Below are positions 1-8,623 of a stretch of 64,000 nt of DNA, piece after piece. The translations under genes and the position numbers were made by a program. Under the pieces are notes generated by a model. It did not search any database. It had not been told where the DNA came from and was given only the letters and a program-made list of their open reading frames with translations. This DNA comes from Streptomyces cavernicola (lineage in GTDB: Bacteria > Actinomycetota > Actinomycetes > Streptomycetales > Streptomycetaceae), in assembly GCF_029968035.1 (NCBI RefSeq), contig NZ_JASCIQ010000002.1:1-64000 (forward strand), given 5' to 3'. How positions within the stretch are numbered: the first letter of the stretch is position 1; every line of letters starts with the position of its first letter.

Positions 1-165
1 CGGCCTCGGAATTCAATTCGGGCATGCCGAAATTGACCCCGTAGGGAGATCGTGCTGAGTTTGGTGTGCCGCTCACGCGGCGAGAGTGGCCGCCGCAGAA
101 CCGTTACGGCTCCGTGGCAACCCGGAGAACTTTACGGATCCGGTCAGGGGCTGTCAACCCCGGGT

Positions 166-723
166 TCACTCCAGATCCGAGAGCCTGCCGCCGGCGTCCG
201 GCTGGGCGTCCTCGACCCTGCGAAGCAGCCTGGTCAGCAGCTCGCCGAGGAGTCCGCGCTCCTCCCCGGAGAGGTCCTGCAGCAGGTCCTCCTCGAAGAC
301 CGTGGCCAGGCGCATCGCCTCCAGCCACTTCTCCCGGCCCGTGTCCGTCAGCTCGATGATGACCCGTACCCGATTCGACTCGTCGCGGTCGCGGGTCACT
401 AGGCCCTCCGCGACCATGCGGTCGATCCGGTGCGTCATGGCGGCCGGTGTGAGGCCGAGGCGCTTGGCGATCTCGCCCGGACCCAGGCGGTACGGAGCGC
501 CGGACAGAACGAGGGCCTTCAGGACCTCCCACTCCGCATTGCTGATGCCGAGCGTCGCCGTCTGACGGCCGTACGCCACGTTCATCCGGCGGTTCAGGCG
601 GCCGAGCGCGGAGACCACCTGCTCGACCTGGGGATCGAGGTCCTTGAACTCGCGCTGATACGCGGCGATCTGCTCCTCGAGGGTCGGCTCGGTCGGTGCT
701 GTGGCATCGGCGGTGTCACCCAT
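166..723 (-). CDS. MarR family transcriptional regulator
   Basis: A 185-aa winged-helix repressor of the MarR family. The central stretch (about residues 60-130) has the MarR helix-turn-helix and wing, with the typical pattern LGLTPAAMTHRIDRMVAEGL followed by RDRDESNRVR. MarR proteins bind palindromes as dimers and release them on binding small phenolic or drug-like ligands. It is divergent from an MFS exporter gene at 841, the usual arrangement for a MarR regulator and its target, so it probably represses that transporter and itself. The ligand cannot be told from sequence. The ATG at 723 is the natural start, and the length is slightly long for the family because of an acidic N-terminal extension. 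Confidence 0.9.
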   Translation of the reverse strand: MGDTADATAPTEPTLEEQIAAYQREFKDLDPQVEQVVSALGRLNRRMNVAYGRQTATLGISNAEWEVLKALVLSGAPYRLGPGEIAKRLGLTPAAMTHRIDRMVAEGLVTRDRDESNRVRVIIELTDTGREKWLEAMRLATVFEEDLLQDLSGEERGLLGELLTRLLRRVEDAQPDAGGRLSDLE

Positions 724-754
724 GCCCGGCAGTATCGCACGCTGCGACTTTGCA

Positions 755-805
755 CTAAAGACCTTCGAGCCGTACTCTTTAGCTCTGAACTTTAGCTTCT
801 AAGTC
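755..805. promoter_or_regulatory. Candidate MarR operator between marR and MFS gene
   Basis: The divergent spacer is much more AT-rich than its surroundings. It carries CTAAAG at 755-760, CTTTAG at 777-782 and CTTTAG at 790-795, that is, inverted and direct copies of the same hexamer. This is seen in the sequence; binding by the adjacent MarR protein is inferred from position. Confidence 0.45.
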
Positions 806-840
806 TTCAGGTCTAACTCCTGGAGCGACTCCTAAGGCAG

Positions 841-2127
841 GTGAAAGTGACCAGGGCGAAGGGCGCTGCGATGCGCCGGATCCACGTGGGCAACGCACTG
901 AGTGCGTTCGGTCTCGGCTTCACGGTCCCGTTCCTCTACGTCTACGTGGCGCAGGTGCGGGAACTCGGTCCTACGACGGCGGGCCTCGTGCTCGCCGTCT
1001 TCGCCGTGGCCGCGCTCGTAGTGCTGCCGTTCACCGGTCGGGCCGTCGACCGGCGCGGTCCGCTGCCCGTGCTGCTCGCCGCCCTGGTGACCGCCGCGAT
1101 CGGTGCGATGAGCCTCGGGCTCGCCACCGGCCCCCAGACGGTGCTCGCCGCGGCCGCGCTGCTCGGCGCCGGGCAGGCCGTGATGCAGCCGGCGCTGGCC
1201 ACGATGATCGTGGAGTGCTCGACTCCAGAGACCCGGACGCGCGCCTTCGCCATGCAGTTCTTTCTGCAGAACCTGGGCCTCGGCATCGGCGGCCTGATCG
1301 GCGGCCAGATCGTGAAGCAGGAGCGCCCCGGCGACTTCACGCTGCTCTTCGGCATCGAGGCCGGCATGTTCCTGGTGCTCGTCGCGATCATGGCGACGGT
1401 GAAGCTGCCGGCGCAGCCGCGTATCGGCGATGCCACTCCGCAGGCGAAGGGCGGCTGGAAGCAGCTGTTCAGTCAGCGGGCCATGGTGCAGCTGTGCGTT
1501 CTCGGCTTCGTGCTCTTCTTCGCCTGCTACGGGCAGTTCGAGTCCGGTCTGTCCGCGTACGGCGTCGAGGCGGCGGGGATCTCGCCGTCCACCCTTGGTA
1601 TCGCGCTCGCCGCCAACACCGGGGCGATCGTGGCGGCGCAGTTCCTGGTCCTGAAGTTCGTCGAGCGGCGCAAGCGCTCGCGCGTGATCGCTTCCGTCGG
1701 GCTGATCTGGGCCGTGGCCTGGGTCTTCGCCGGGTACGCGGGCCTCGGGCACGGCAGCCAGGCCATGGCGACGGCCGCGTTCATCTCCACGTACGCGCTG
1801 TTCGGGATCGGGGAGGCGATGCTGTCGCCGACCGTCGCGCCGCTGGTGGCGGATCTGGCGCCGGACGGGATGGTCGGTCGCTACAACTCGGCCTTCGCGC
1901 TGGTGAAGCAGCTCGCGCTCGCGGTCGGGCCCGCGGTGGGCGGGCCTATGGGGGCCTCGCTGCACGGGCCGTACATCGCGGTGTTCGTGCTCTTCTCGCT
2001 CGGCATCACGGTGCTCGCGCTGAAGCTCGGCCGGTCGCTCACTCCGGCGCAGAACCACCCGTGGGCCGAGAGGAAGAGCCTCGTCGTACGGGAGGGCAAG
2101 CCCGCCCCGGAGGCGGTCAGCGCCTGA
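841..2127 (+). CDS. MFS transporter, drug efflux type
   Basis: A 428-aa polytopic membrane protein of the major facilitator superfamily. It shows alternating hydrophobic helices over the whole length (about 12) and the loop motif after helix 2, GRAVDRRGP, matching the MFS signature GxxxDRxGR. Such proton-driven exporters move drugs or metabolites out of the cell. The GTG at 841 follows an AAGGCAGG-type ribosome site; GTG 847 and ATG 871 are possible alternatives. It is divergent from the marR gene at 723, which suggests efflux under MarR control. It ends 15 bp before the convergent phosphatase gene. The substrate is not predictable. Confidence 0.88.
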   Translation: MKVTRAKGAAMRRIHVGNALSAFGLGFTVPFLYVYVAQVRELGPTTAGLVLAVFAVAALVVLPFTGRAVDRRGPLPVLLAALVTAAIGAMSLGLATGPQTVLAAAALLGAGQAVMQPALATMIVECSTPETRTRAFAMQFFLQNLGLGIGGLIGGQIVKQERPGDFTLLFGIEAGMFLVLVAIMATVKLPAQPRIGDATPQAKGGWKQLFSQRAMVQLCVLGFVLFFACYGQFESGLSAYGVEAAGISPSTLGIALAANTGAIVAAQFLVLKFVERRKRSRVIASVGLIWAVAWVFAGYAGLGHGSQAMATAAFISTYALFGIGEAMLSPTVAPLVADLAPDGMVGRYNSAFALVKQLALAVGPAVGGPMGASLHGPYIAVFVLFSLGITVLALKLGRSLTPAQNHPWAERKSLVVREGKPAPEAVSA

Positions 2128-2142
2128 CGGCGGGCATACGGG

Positions 2143-3765
2143 CTACTCGCGCGGCAGGGCGAACTCGCACCAGACCGCCTTGCCGCCGCCCGGGGTGCGC
2201 CGGGAGCCCCAGGAGGACGCGATCGTCGCGACGATGGCGATGCCGCGCCCCGCTTCGTCGGCCGGCTCCGCGCGGCGGCGGCGCGGCAGGTGGTCGTCGC
2301 CGTCGGTGACCTCGACGATCAGGCGGCGGTCCGTACGGCGGAGTCTCAGGCGCATCGGCGGGGTGCCGTGCTGCAGGGAGTTGGCGACGAGTTCGCTGGC
2401 GGCGAGGACGCCCAGGTCGTGCAGCTCAGCCGGGAAGCGCCAGCTGGCGAGGACGCCGGAGGCGAAGGCACGCGCGCGTGGTGCCGCTTCCACGCCGCCG
2501 AGCAGTTCGAGGGCGGCGCCCCGGAAGCGCTCGGCGTCGGCGCCCGTGCGCTTGGGGTGCTGCAGGACCAGGACCGCCACGTCGTCGTCGTGCTCGGCGG
2601 TCACGCCAAGGGTGCGGATGAGGCGGTCGCAGACCACCTGCGGGTTGCCCGTCGCCCCCGCGAGGGCCTGCTCCAGGGCGGCGACTCCCTGGTCGATGTC
2701 CTCGTCCCGCCGCTCCACCAGGCCGTCGGTGTAGAGGACGGCCGTGGCGCCGGGCGGGAAGGGCAGGGAGCCCGAGGTGTGCATCCAGCCGCCGGTGCCG
2801 AGCGGCGGTCCGGTCGGCTCCTCCGCGCGGTGCAGCTCGCCCTCCTCGTCGCGTACGAGGATCGGGAGGTGGCCGGCGGAGGCGTAGGTGAGGCGGCCTT
2901 CGTTCGGGTCGTGGATGGCGTAGACGCAGGTGGCGATCTGGCTGGCGTCGATCTCCGCGGCGAGGCCGTCGAGCAGTTGCAGGACTTCGTGCGGGGGCAG
3001 GTCCAGGCGCGCGTACGCCCGGACCGCCGTGCGGAGCTGGCCCATCACCGCGGCGGCGCGCACGCCGCGCCCCATGACGTCCCCGATGACGAGGGCGGTG
3101 CGGCCGCCGCCGAGGGTGATCACGTCGTACCAGTCGCCGCCGACCGCGGCGTCCGTGCCGCCCGGCTGGTACGTGGCGGCGATGCGGAGGTCGTCCGGGC
3201 CCTCCAACTCCTGGGGGAGCAGGGAGCGTTGGAGGGTGACAGCGGTCTCGCGGTGGCGGCGCTCGCTCGCGCGGAGCCGTTCGGCGGCCTCGGCCTGGTC
3301 GGTGACGTCGGCGGCGAAGACGAGGACGCCGCCGCCGTCCGGGGTGTCGAGCGGGGTGCACGTGAACGTGTACGACCGGCCGCCGGGGACCTTGCGGGAC
3401 TTGACCGTGCGCGGCTTGGCGCTGCGCAGGACCTGGTCGAGCAGCGGCAGCAGGCCGAGCTCCTCCAGCTCGGGCAGGGCTTCGTGCGCGGGGGCGCCGA
3501 CGGGGCGGGGGCCGAAGGCTTCGGCGTAGGCGTCGTTGACGTACGCGATGCGGTGTTCGGGGCCGTGGACCAGGGCGACGAGGGCGGGGACGCGGTCGAG
3601 GACGCCGCGCACGGGGATGTCCTCGACGGCGGGCGTGGGAACGGCGTCGTCCGCTTCGTCGGCCGGGTGCTCGGCGCGGGCGGCGGGCACGGATCCGCGG
3701 TCGGATCGTGCTGCGGCGCGGCGCTGCGTTCCGGGGAGTCGGGCGCTCCAGCGCGTGAAGTTCAC
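2143..3765 (-). CDS. PAS-SpoIIE phosphatase with C-terminal HATPase domain
   Basis: A soluble signalling protein of about 540 aa with three parts. The first is a PAS-like sensor (around residues 65-180 from the GTG at 3765, with LVHGPEHRIAYVNDAYAEAF). The second is a PP2C/SpoIIE serine phosphatase domain containing the metal-site signature GGDWYDV and later GDVMGRG. The third is a C-terminal RsbW-like ATPase domain with ELVANSLQHG and GRGIAIV. Proteins of this design in Streptomyces act in partner-switching networks on anti-sigma factor antagonists. The C-terminal kinase-like domain could phosphorylate the same antagonists that the phosphatase domain dephosphorylates. An upstream ATG at 3882 keeps the frame open; I prefer 3765 because the added residues look non-conserved. 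Confidence 0.87.
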   Translation of the reverse strand: MNFTRWSARLPGTQRRAAARSDRGSVPAARAEHPADEADDAVPTPAVEDIPVRGVLDRVPALVALVHGPEHRIAYVNDAYAEAFGPRPVGAPAHEALPELEELGLLPLLDQVLRSAKPRTVKSRKVPGGRSYTFTCTPLDTPDGGGVLVFAADVTDQAEAAERLRASERRHRETAVTLQRSLLPQELEGPDDLRIAATYQPGGTDAAVGGDWYDVITLGGGRTALVIGDVMGRGVRAAAVMGQLRTAVRAYARLDLPPHEVLQLLDGLAAEIDASQIATCVYAIHDPNEGRLTYASAGHLPILVRDEEGELHRAEEPTGPPLGTGGWMHTSGSLPFPPGATAVLYTDGLVERRDEDIDQGVAALEQALAGATGNPQVVCDRLIRTLGVTAEHDDDVAVLVLQHPKRTGADAERFRGAALELLGGVEAAPRARAFASGVLASWRFPAELHDLGVLAASELVANSLQHGTPPMRLRLRRTDRRLIVEVTDGDDHLPRRRRAEPADEAGRGIAIVATIASSWGSRRTPGGGKAVWCEFALPRE

Positions 3766-3923
3766 TGCGTTAGGCCTCGTGTGTTCGCTTCTGGGTCGAG
3801 ACACGGCACTGGGGATGCCTCGTGCAAGGTCGAGGGGCGGTTCGCCCGTGGTCGTGTCCAGTCTGTCCGACCGGACTGACATCCGTCAGACGCCGGTGCT
3901 GTACGGGGAGTTCCTGGCTCCGG

Positions 3924-5309
3924 TCAGGAGGACTCCTTCGGGCGCTGTCCTCCGGCAGCGAGTTCGAACTCCGCACGCGGGTGCTCGAGGGAGCCCAGGG
4001 AGACGATCTCGCGTTTGAAGAGCCCGGCGAGGGTCCATTCGGCCAGGACGCGGGCCTTCCGGTTGAAGGTGGGCACCCGGCTGAGGTGGTAGACGCGGTG
4101 CATGAACCAGGCAGGGTAGCCCTTCAACTTCCGCCCGTAGACGTGTGCGACGCCTTTGTGGAGGCCGAGGGACGCGACGGATCCGGCGTACTTGTGCGCG
4201 TAGTCCGTCAGGGGTCTGCCGCGCAGTGCGGCGACGACGTTGTCGGCTAGGACCTTGGCCTGGCGGAGCGCGTGCTGGGCGTTGGGGGCGCACTCTGTGC
4301 CCGGTTCGGCGGCGGTGATGTCGGGTACCGCGGCCGCGTCACCGGCCGCCCACGCGTGCGTGGTGGCGTCCAGGGCGAGCTTGGCGGTGCACTTGAGGCG
4401 GCCGCGTTCGTTGCGGGGCAGGTCGGTGGCGGCGAGCACGGGGTGGGGTTTGACGCCTGCGGTCCAGACGACGGTGCGGGTGGGGAAGCGGGAGCCGTCG
4501 TCGAGCACGGCGACGCGGTCCTGGCAGGAGTCGAGCCGGGTCTCCAGGCGTACGTCGATGTTGCGGCGGCGCAGTTCGCGCACCGTGTAGCTGCCCATCA
4601 CCTCGCCGACCTCGGGCAGGATGCGGTTCGAGGCCTCCACGAGGATCCACTTCATGTCCTCGGGTTTGACGTTGTGGTAGTAGCGCGAGGCGTAGCGGGC
4701 CATGTCCTCCAGCTCGCCGAGCGCCTCCACGCCCGCGTAGCCGCCGCCGACGAAGACGAAGGTGAGGGCCGCGTCGCGCACCGCGGGGTCACGAGTGGAG
4801 GAGGCGATGTCCATCTGCTCGATGACGTGGTTGCGCAGGCCGATGGCCTCTTCGACGGTCTTGAAGCCGATGCCGTAGTCGGCGAGTCCGGGCACGGGCA
4901 GGGTGCGCGAGATGGAGCCGGGGGCGAGGACGAGTTCGTCGTACGTGATCTCGACGGCGCCGGTGCCCTCCTCCTCGGTGGCGAGGGTGGTGACGGTCGC
5001 GGTCCGCTTGGCGTGGTCGATGGACTGCGCCTCGCCGATGACGACCTTGCACTGGTCCAGGACGCGGCGCAGCGGTACGACGACATGGCGCGGCGAGATC
5101 GATCCGGCGGCGGCCTCGGGCAGGAACGGCTGGTACGTCATGTACGGGTCGGGGGTGACCACGACGATCTCCACCGACCCCTGCCTGAGCTCGGGTTTCA
5201 GCCTCTTCTGCAGCCGCAGCGCGGTGTACAGCCCGACGTAGCCGCCGCCGACGACGAGAATGCGAGCCCGGGGCGATCCGGGGGCCCTCCCCCGTGAGTT
5301 TGCAGCCAT
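3924..5309 (-). CDS. ndh: NAD(P)/FAD-dependent oxidoreductase, type II NADH dehydrogenase
   Basis: A 461-aa flavoprotein with an N-terminal FAD Rossmann motif (ILVVGGGYVGLYTALRLQ) and a second nucleotide-binding motif near residue 185 (FVFVGGGYAGVEALGEL). The AAGDAAAVPDI stretch contributes to flavin binding. This is the architecture of non-proton-pumping NDH-2, which passes electrons from NADH to menaquinone at the membrane. The length fits the family. The ATG at 5309 was chosen over the longer frame to 5465 because the FAD motif then begins at the usual distance and a GGACAGGTG sequence precedes it. It is divergent from atrA, the same neighbourhood as SCO4119 in S. coelicolor (from memory). 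The basic C-terminal region may associate with the membrane. Confidence 0.88.
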   Translation of the reverse strand: MAANSRGRAPGSPRARILVVGGGYVGLYTALRLQKRLKPELRQGSVEIVVVTPDPYMTYQPFLPEAAAGSISPRHVVVPLRRVLDQCKVVIGEAQSIDHAKRTATVTTLATEEEGTGAVEITYDELVLAPGSISRTLPVPGLADYGIGFKTVEEAIGLRNHVIEQMDIASSTRDPAVRDAALTFVFVGGGYAGVEALGELEDMARYASRYYHNVKPEDMKWILVEASNRILPEVGEVMGSYTVRELRRRNIDVRLETRLDSCQDRVAVLDDGSRFPTRTVVWTAGVKPHPVLAATDLPRNERGRLKCTAKLALDATTHAWAAGDAAAVPDITAAEPGTECAPNAQHALRQAKVLADNVVAALRGRPLTDYAHKYAGSVASLGLHKGVAHVYGRKLKGYPAWFMHRVYHLSRVPTFNRKARVLAEWTLAGLFKREIVSLGSLEHPRAEFELAAGGQRPKESS

Positions 5310-5669
5310 CACCTGTCCATGACGCACCGCGGCCGCGCGTTTGTCCACAGGCCCGGCAATTTGTGTGACCGGAAGTCGGCGGGGCTCCGGTGCCCGGCGT
5401 GTTCCGTGAGTTCGGAGAAATACGCAGGTCAGCGTGTGACTTCGACGGCTCGACCGGGGGTGCAATCAGGGTGGAACCGGTGCGTACTCCGATCGGGGGG
5501 CGCTCCGTGCGGAACTGGCCCCTTCTGAATTGACTCCGCCTCAACTATGTTCGTGTGTCGTCGGGGTGCGGGGGAAGCACCACAGATGATCACGGCCAGA
5601 TCCCCTTCGCGCACCGGCAGTCAGGCGGGGAAGTCTCCGGGGGGAGACGTCATTACCGGGGGAACGCTT
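5310..5669. other. Divergent intergenic region between ndh and atrA
   Basis: About 360 bp that must hold both divergent promoters. I looked for a Rex-type TGTGA...TCACA palindrome and a clean -35/-10 pair and did not find a convincing one. A TTGACT at 5530-5535 is followed by TATGTT at 5546-5551, but the 10-base spacer is too short for a standard sigma-70 promoter. A GGGGGAAC ribosome site for atrA lies at about 5658-5665. Confidence 0.4.
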
Positions 5670-6443
5670 ATGCACATTCAGGATTCTCATTGGGGTACCG
5701 CGTCGGCTCTCGCGGACGGCGCGGACTCGCAGGCCAGGACCGGTGCTGCGGACGGTTCGCGCAGCACGCCGCTGCGCGTGGACGCCCAGCGCAATCTGGA
5801 GCACGTGCTCCGCGCGGCGCGCGAGGTCTTCGGCGAGCTGGGGTACGGCGCGCCGATGGAGGACGTGGCGCGGCGGGCGCGGGTCGGGGTGGGCACGGTC
5901 TACCGCCGCTTCCCGAGCAAGGACGTCCTCGTACGGCGCATCGCCGAGGAGGAGACGGCGCGGCTGACCGAGCAGGCGCAGACGGCGCTCGGGCAGGAGG
6001 AGGAGCCGTGGTCGGCGCTCTCCTGCTTCCTGCGGACGTCGGTGGCGTCCGGCGCGGGCCGGCTGCTGCCGCCGCAGGTGCTGCGCGTGGGCGTGGCCGA
6101 CGAGGGCGCGGCGGAGTCGGCCGAGGACGCGGCGCGGGTGCCGCAGCAGCGGCATGCGGCGGCGCAGCCCGATCTGCGGCTCGTGGAGCAGCGGCAGTCC
6201 CCGGAGCAGGAGGCCGCGGACGCCGACGCCGACTCGGGTACGGCGGCGCTGCTCGACGTGGTCGGTCAGCTGGTGGAGCGGGCGCGGGCGGCGCAGGCGC
6301 TGCGCGCGGACGTGACCGTGGCGGACGTGCTGCTGGTTATAGCCACGGCTGCGCCTTCGCTGCCCGATCCGGCGCAGCAGGCGGCGGCCTCGGGGCGGCT
6401 GCTCGACATCCTTCTGGAGGGGCTGCGGTCCCGGCCCGCCTGA
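5670..6443 (+). CDS. atrA: TetR family regulator, AtrA orthologue
   Basis: A 257-aa TetR-type DNA-binding protein. The helix-turn-helix (about residues 35-80) reads AREVFGELGYGAPMEDVARR followed by ARVGVGTVYRRFPSKDVLV, matching the TetR_N signature. The C-terminal ligand/dimer part is rich in Ala, Glu and Gln. In S. coelicolor, AtrA (SCO4118) sits between the NADH dehydrogenase gene and a sigma-factor gene, exactly as here. There it activates the actinorhodin activator actII-ORF4 and the N-acetylglucosamine transporter nagE2. Orthology is inferred from this synteny plus family; the targets in this strain are unknown. The ATG at 5670 has a good GGGGGAAC site. An in-frame ATG at 5547 is unlikely. 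Confidence 0.82.
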   Translation: MHIQDSHWGTASALADGADSQARTGAADGSRSTPLRVDAQRNLEHVLRAAREVFGELGYGAPMEDVARRARVGVGTVYRRFPSKDVLVRRIAEEETARLTEQAQTALGQEEEPWSALSCFLRTSVASGAGRLLPPQVLRVGVADEGAAESAEDAARVPQQRHAAAQPDLRLVEQRQSPEQEAADADADSGTAALLDVVGQLVERARAAQALRADVTVADVLLVIATAAPSLPDPAQQAAASGRLLDILLEGLRSRPA

Positions 6444-6712
6444 TCTCTTTTCGGGGCTTCGGGTACGCCTTGCGGAAAAGGCCGGAAAGGCGGGAAATGC
6501 CGGAGAAGTCGGGGCCCTTACGGGTCTCGGACCGGTCAACTCGCCTTCCCGGCATACCCGTTCAGTGTGCCCCGAATGAGTGAACGGCAGTGCCGGGTTT
6601 CCGGAACTCGCCCCGGATGAGTGGTTGCCCGCATTCGGGGTTCGTTGCCGTTGACGCATGTGACACTCTTTCCCGGTGTTCGGTCTGAGTGTTTGTGCGG
6701 GGGCTACGCGCT

Positions 6713-8611
6713 ATGAGCGTTGACGGGCGGGACGAGCCACTCTCCGGGGGTGTGGACTCCAGTGGGCTGCCCTCTCGACAGGTGCCGAGTCAGGGCGGCC
6801 CTTCCGGCCCCTCGGGTCACGCGGGCGACGAGAGCGCGAACAGCGTCCCCTCACAGCGCGAGAGCACGGACTCCACGGACCACGCGGCGCAGGCCGGCGG
6901 TTCGCTCGCCGACGACCTCCTCTCCTCCTCCGAAGGTCCCGCGGCCGACCATGAGTTGATCGCTCGGATGCGTACGGGCGACGACTCGGCGTACGAGGAG
7001 CTGTACCGCCGCCATGCGGAAGCGGTACGGCGCTACGCGCGTACGTGCTGCCGGGACGGACACACCGCGGACGACCTGACGTCCGAGGTGTTCGCCCGCA
7101 TGCTGCAGGCGGTGCGCGGGGGTTCGGGGCCCGAGCACGCGGTGCGCGCGTATCTGCTCACCTCGGTGCGGCGGGTGGCGGCCGGCTGGATGAAGGCCGG
7201 CCATCGGGAGCAACTCGTCGAGGACTTCGCGGTGTTCGCCTCACAGGCCTCGCGTTCCTCGGAGGTCTCCGACGACGACACCCTGGACCTGGGCGCCGAC
7301 GTGATGGCCATGCACGAGGCCGAGCGGTCCATGGTCATGCAGGCCTTCCGCAGCCTGTCCGAGGAGTGGCAGGCCGTCCTGTGGCACACGGAGGTCGAGG
7401 ACGACCCGCTGAGCGAGGTCGCCCCGCTGTTCGGGCACGCCTCGCCCAACGCGACGGCGCAGCTGGCGAGTCGGGCCCGCGAGGGTCTGAAGCAGGCGTA
7501 TCTGCAGGCGCATGTGAGCACCGCGCTCGCCTCGGACGACGCGTGCGCCCAGTACGCGGACCGGCTCGGGGCGTACGCCCGCGGGCGGCTGCGCACGCGC
7601 GCCGAGCGGGGCCTGCGCAAGCACCTGGAGGAGTGCTCCAAGTGCCGCCTCGCGGCGGGCCAGATCAAGGAGTTGGCGGGCGGTATTCCGGCGCTCGTTC
7701 CGGTCGCGGTCATCGGTTGGTTCGGCGCCGCCGGGTACTCCGTCAAGGCCGGGCTGCTGCTCGGTGGCGGCGCGGCGGGCGCAGCCGGCGCCGGTGCGGC
7801 GGCCGCCGCGGGCGGCACCACCGGAGGTGCGGCCGGGGGTGCGGCGGCCGAGGGGCTCGGCGCCCCGGCGAAGGCCGGCATCGCGGCGGGCGTCGTCGTC
7901 GCGGCCGGGGTCGCCGTGGCCCTCGCCCTGACCGGCAGCGAGCCCCAGCCGGAGGCGAAGCCCAAACCGGCGCCGACGCAGTCCGCCGAGCCGCAGCAGC
8001 CCGAACCGGAGCCCGAGCCGGAGTCCCCCGAGCCTGAGCCGCCGGCCCCTGAGCCCTCGCCGGAACCGACCCCGACGCCCACTCCTACCCCCACGCCTAC
8101 CCCGACTCCGACGCCCACGCCCCCTCCGCCGCCGGAGCCGAGCCCGACGAAGCCGTCGCCGCCCCCGCCGGCGGAGCCGAAGGTGTACCCGGTCAACGAG
8201 CTGGAGTACAGCGTCCTCGGCGACGGCACCAAGCCCGAGGTGCGGATGGGCGAGTCCAGCTGGTTCTGGCAGCGCCGCAATCTCCGCATCGGCGGCGAGC
8301 AGTACGACCACGGCATCACCGTGCACGCCCGTTCCTCGCTGACCATCGACCTCAACCGCACCTGCAGCACGTACGACGCGCTGGTGGGTGTGGACGACAT
8401 GACGATGGGGCTCGGCGCGGTGCGGTTCCAGGTGCTGGCCGACGGGGAGCCGATGTGGAGCTCGCCGGTGATGCGCGGCGGGGATCCGGCGGTGCCCGTG
8501 CACGTCGACCTGACCGGGCGCAAGACGATGCAGTTGATCGTCGAGCCGGAGTCGGACTTCGACGCGGTGGCGCTCGCAGACTGGGCGCAGTCACGGATCG
8601 CCTGCGAGTAG
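6713..8611 (+). CDS. ECF-type sigma factor fused to zinc-finger anti-sigma-like segment, membrane anchor and NPCBM domain
   Basis: A 632-aa multi-domain protein. Residues about 78-260 are a sigma-70/ECF core: region 2 (AYEELYRRHAEAVRRYARTC, then DDLTSEVFARML) and region 4 (LSEEWQAVLWHTEVEDDPLS). Around residue 303 there is an HxxxCxxC motif (HLEECSKC) like the zinc finger of ZAS anti-sigma factors. Hydrophobic segments follow at about 325-365 and 386-408, then a long Glu-Pro and Thr-Pro repeat linker (410-490). A C-terminal NPCBM/NEW2-like carbohydrate-binding domain (about 491-632; GITVHARSSLTIDLN) ends the protein. Together these suggest a membrane-tethered sigma factor with an outside sugar or cell-wall sensor. 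The ATG at 6713 has a GGGGG site upstream. It corresponds in position to SCO4117. Confidence 0.85.
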   Translation: MSVDGRDEPLSGGVDSSGLPSRQVPSQGGPSGPSGHAGDESANSVPSQRESTDSTDHAAQAGGSLADDLLSSSEGPAADHELIARMRTGDDSAYEELYRRHAEAVRRYARTCCRDGHTADDLTSEVFARMLQAVRGGSGPEHAVRAYLLTSVRRVAAGWMKAGHREQLVEDFAVFASQASRSSEVSDDDTLDLGADVMAMHEAERSMVMQAFRSLSEEWQAVLWHTEVEDDPLSEVAPLFGHASPNATAQLASRAREGLKQAYLQAHVSTALASDDACAQYADRLGAYARGRLRTRAERGLRKHLEECSKCRLAAGQIKELAGGIPALVPVAVIGWFGAAGYSVKAGLLLGGGAAGAAGAGAAAAAGGTTGGAAGGAAAEGLGAPAKAGIAAGVVVAAGVAVALALTGSEPQPEAKPKPAPTQSAEPQQPEPEPEPESPEPEPPAPEPSPEPTPTPTPTPTPTPTPTPTPPPPPEPSPTKPSPPPPAEPKVYPVNELEYSVLGDGTKPEVRMGESSWFWQRRNLRIGGEQYDHGITVHARSSLTIDLNRTCSTYDALVGVDDMTMGLGAVRFQVLADGEPMWSSPVMRGGDPAVPVHVDLTGRKTMQLIVEPESDFDAVALADWAQSRIACE

Positions 8612-8623
8612 CGCCCGCGCCGC

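Noticed and set aside
2290..3879. 529-codon plus-strand frame over the SpoIIE phosphatase
   Set aside because: It is a shadow; the minus strand encodes clear PAS, PP2C and HATPase motifs over the same span.
5310..5669. Rex operator between ndh and atrA
   Set aside because: Type II NADH dehydrogenase genes can be Rex controlled, but no TGTGA...TCACA palindrome is present in this spacer.
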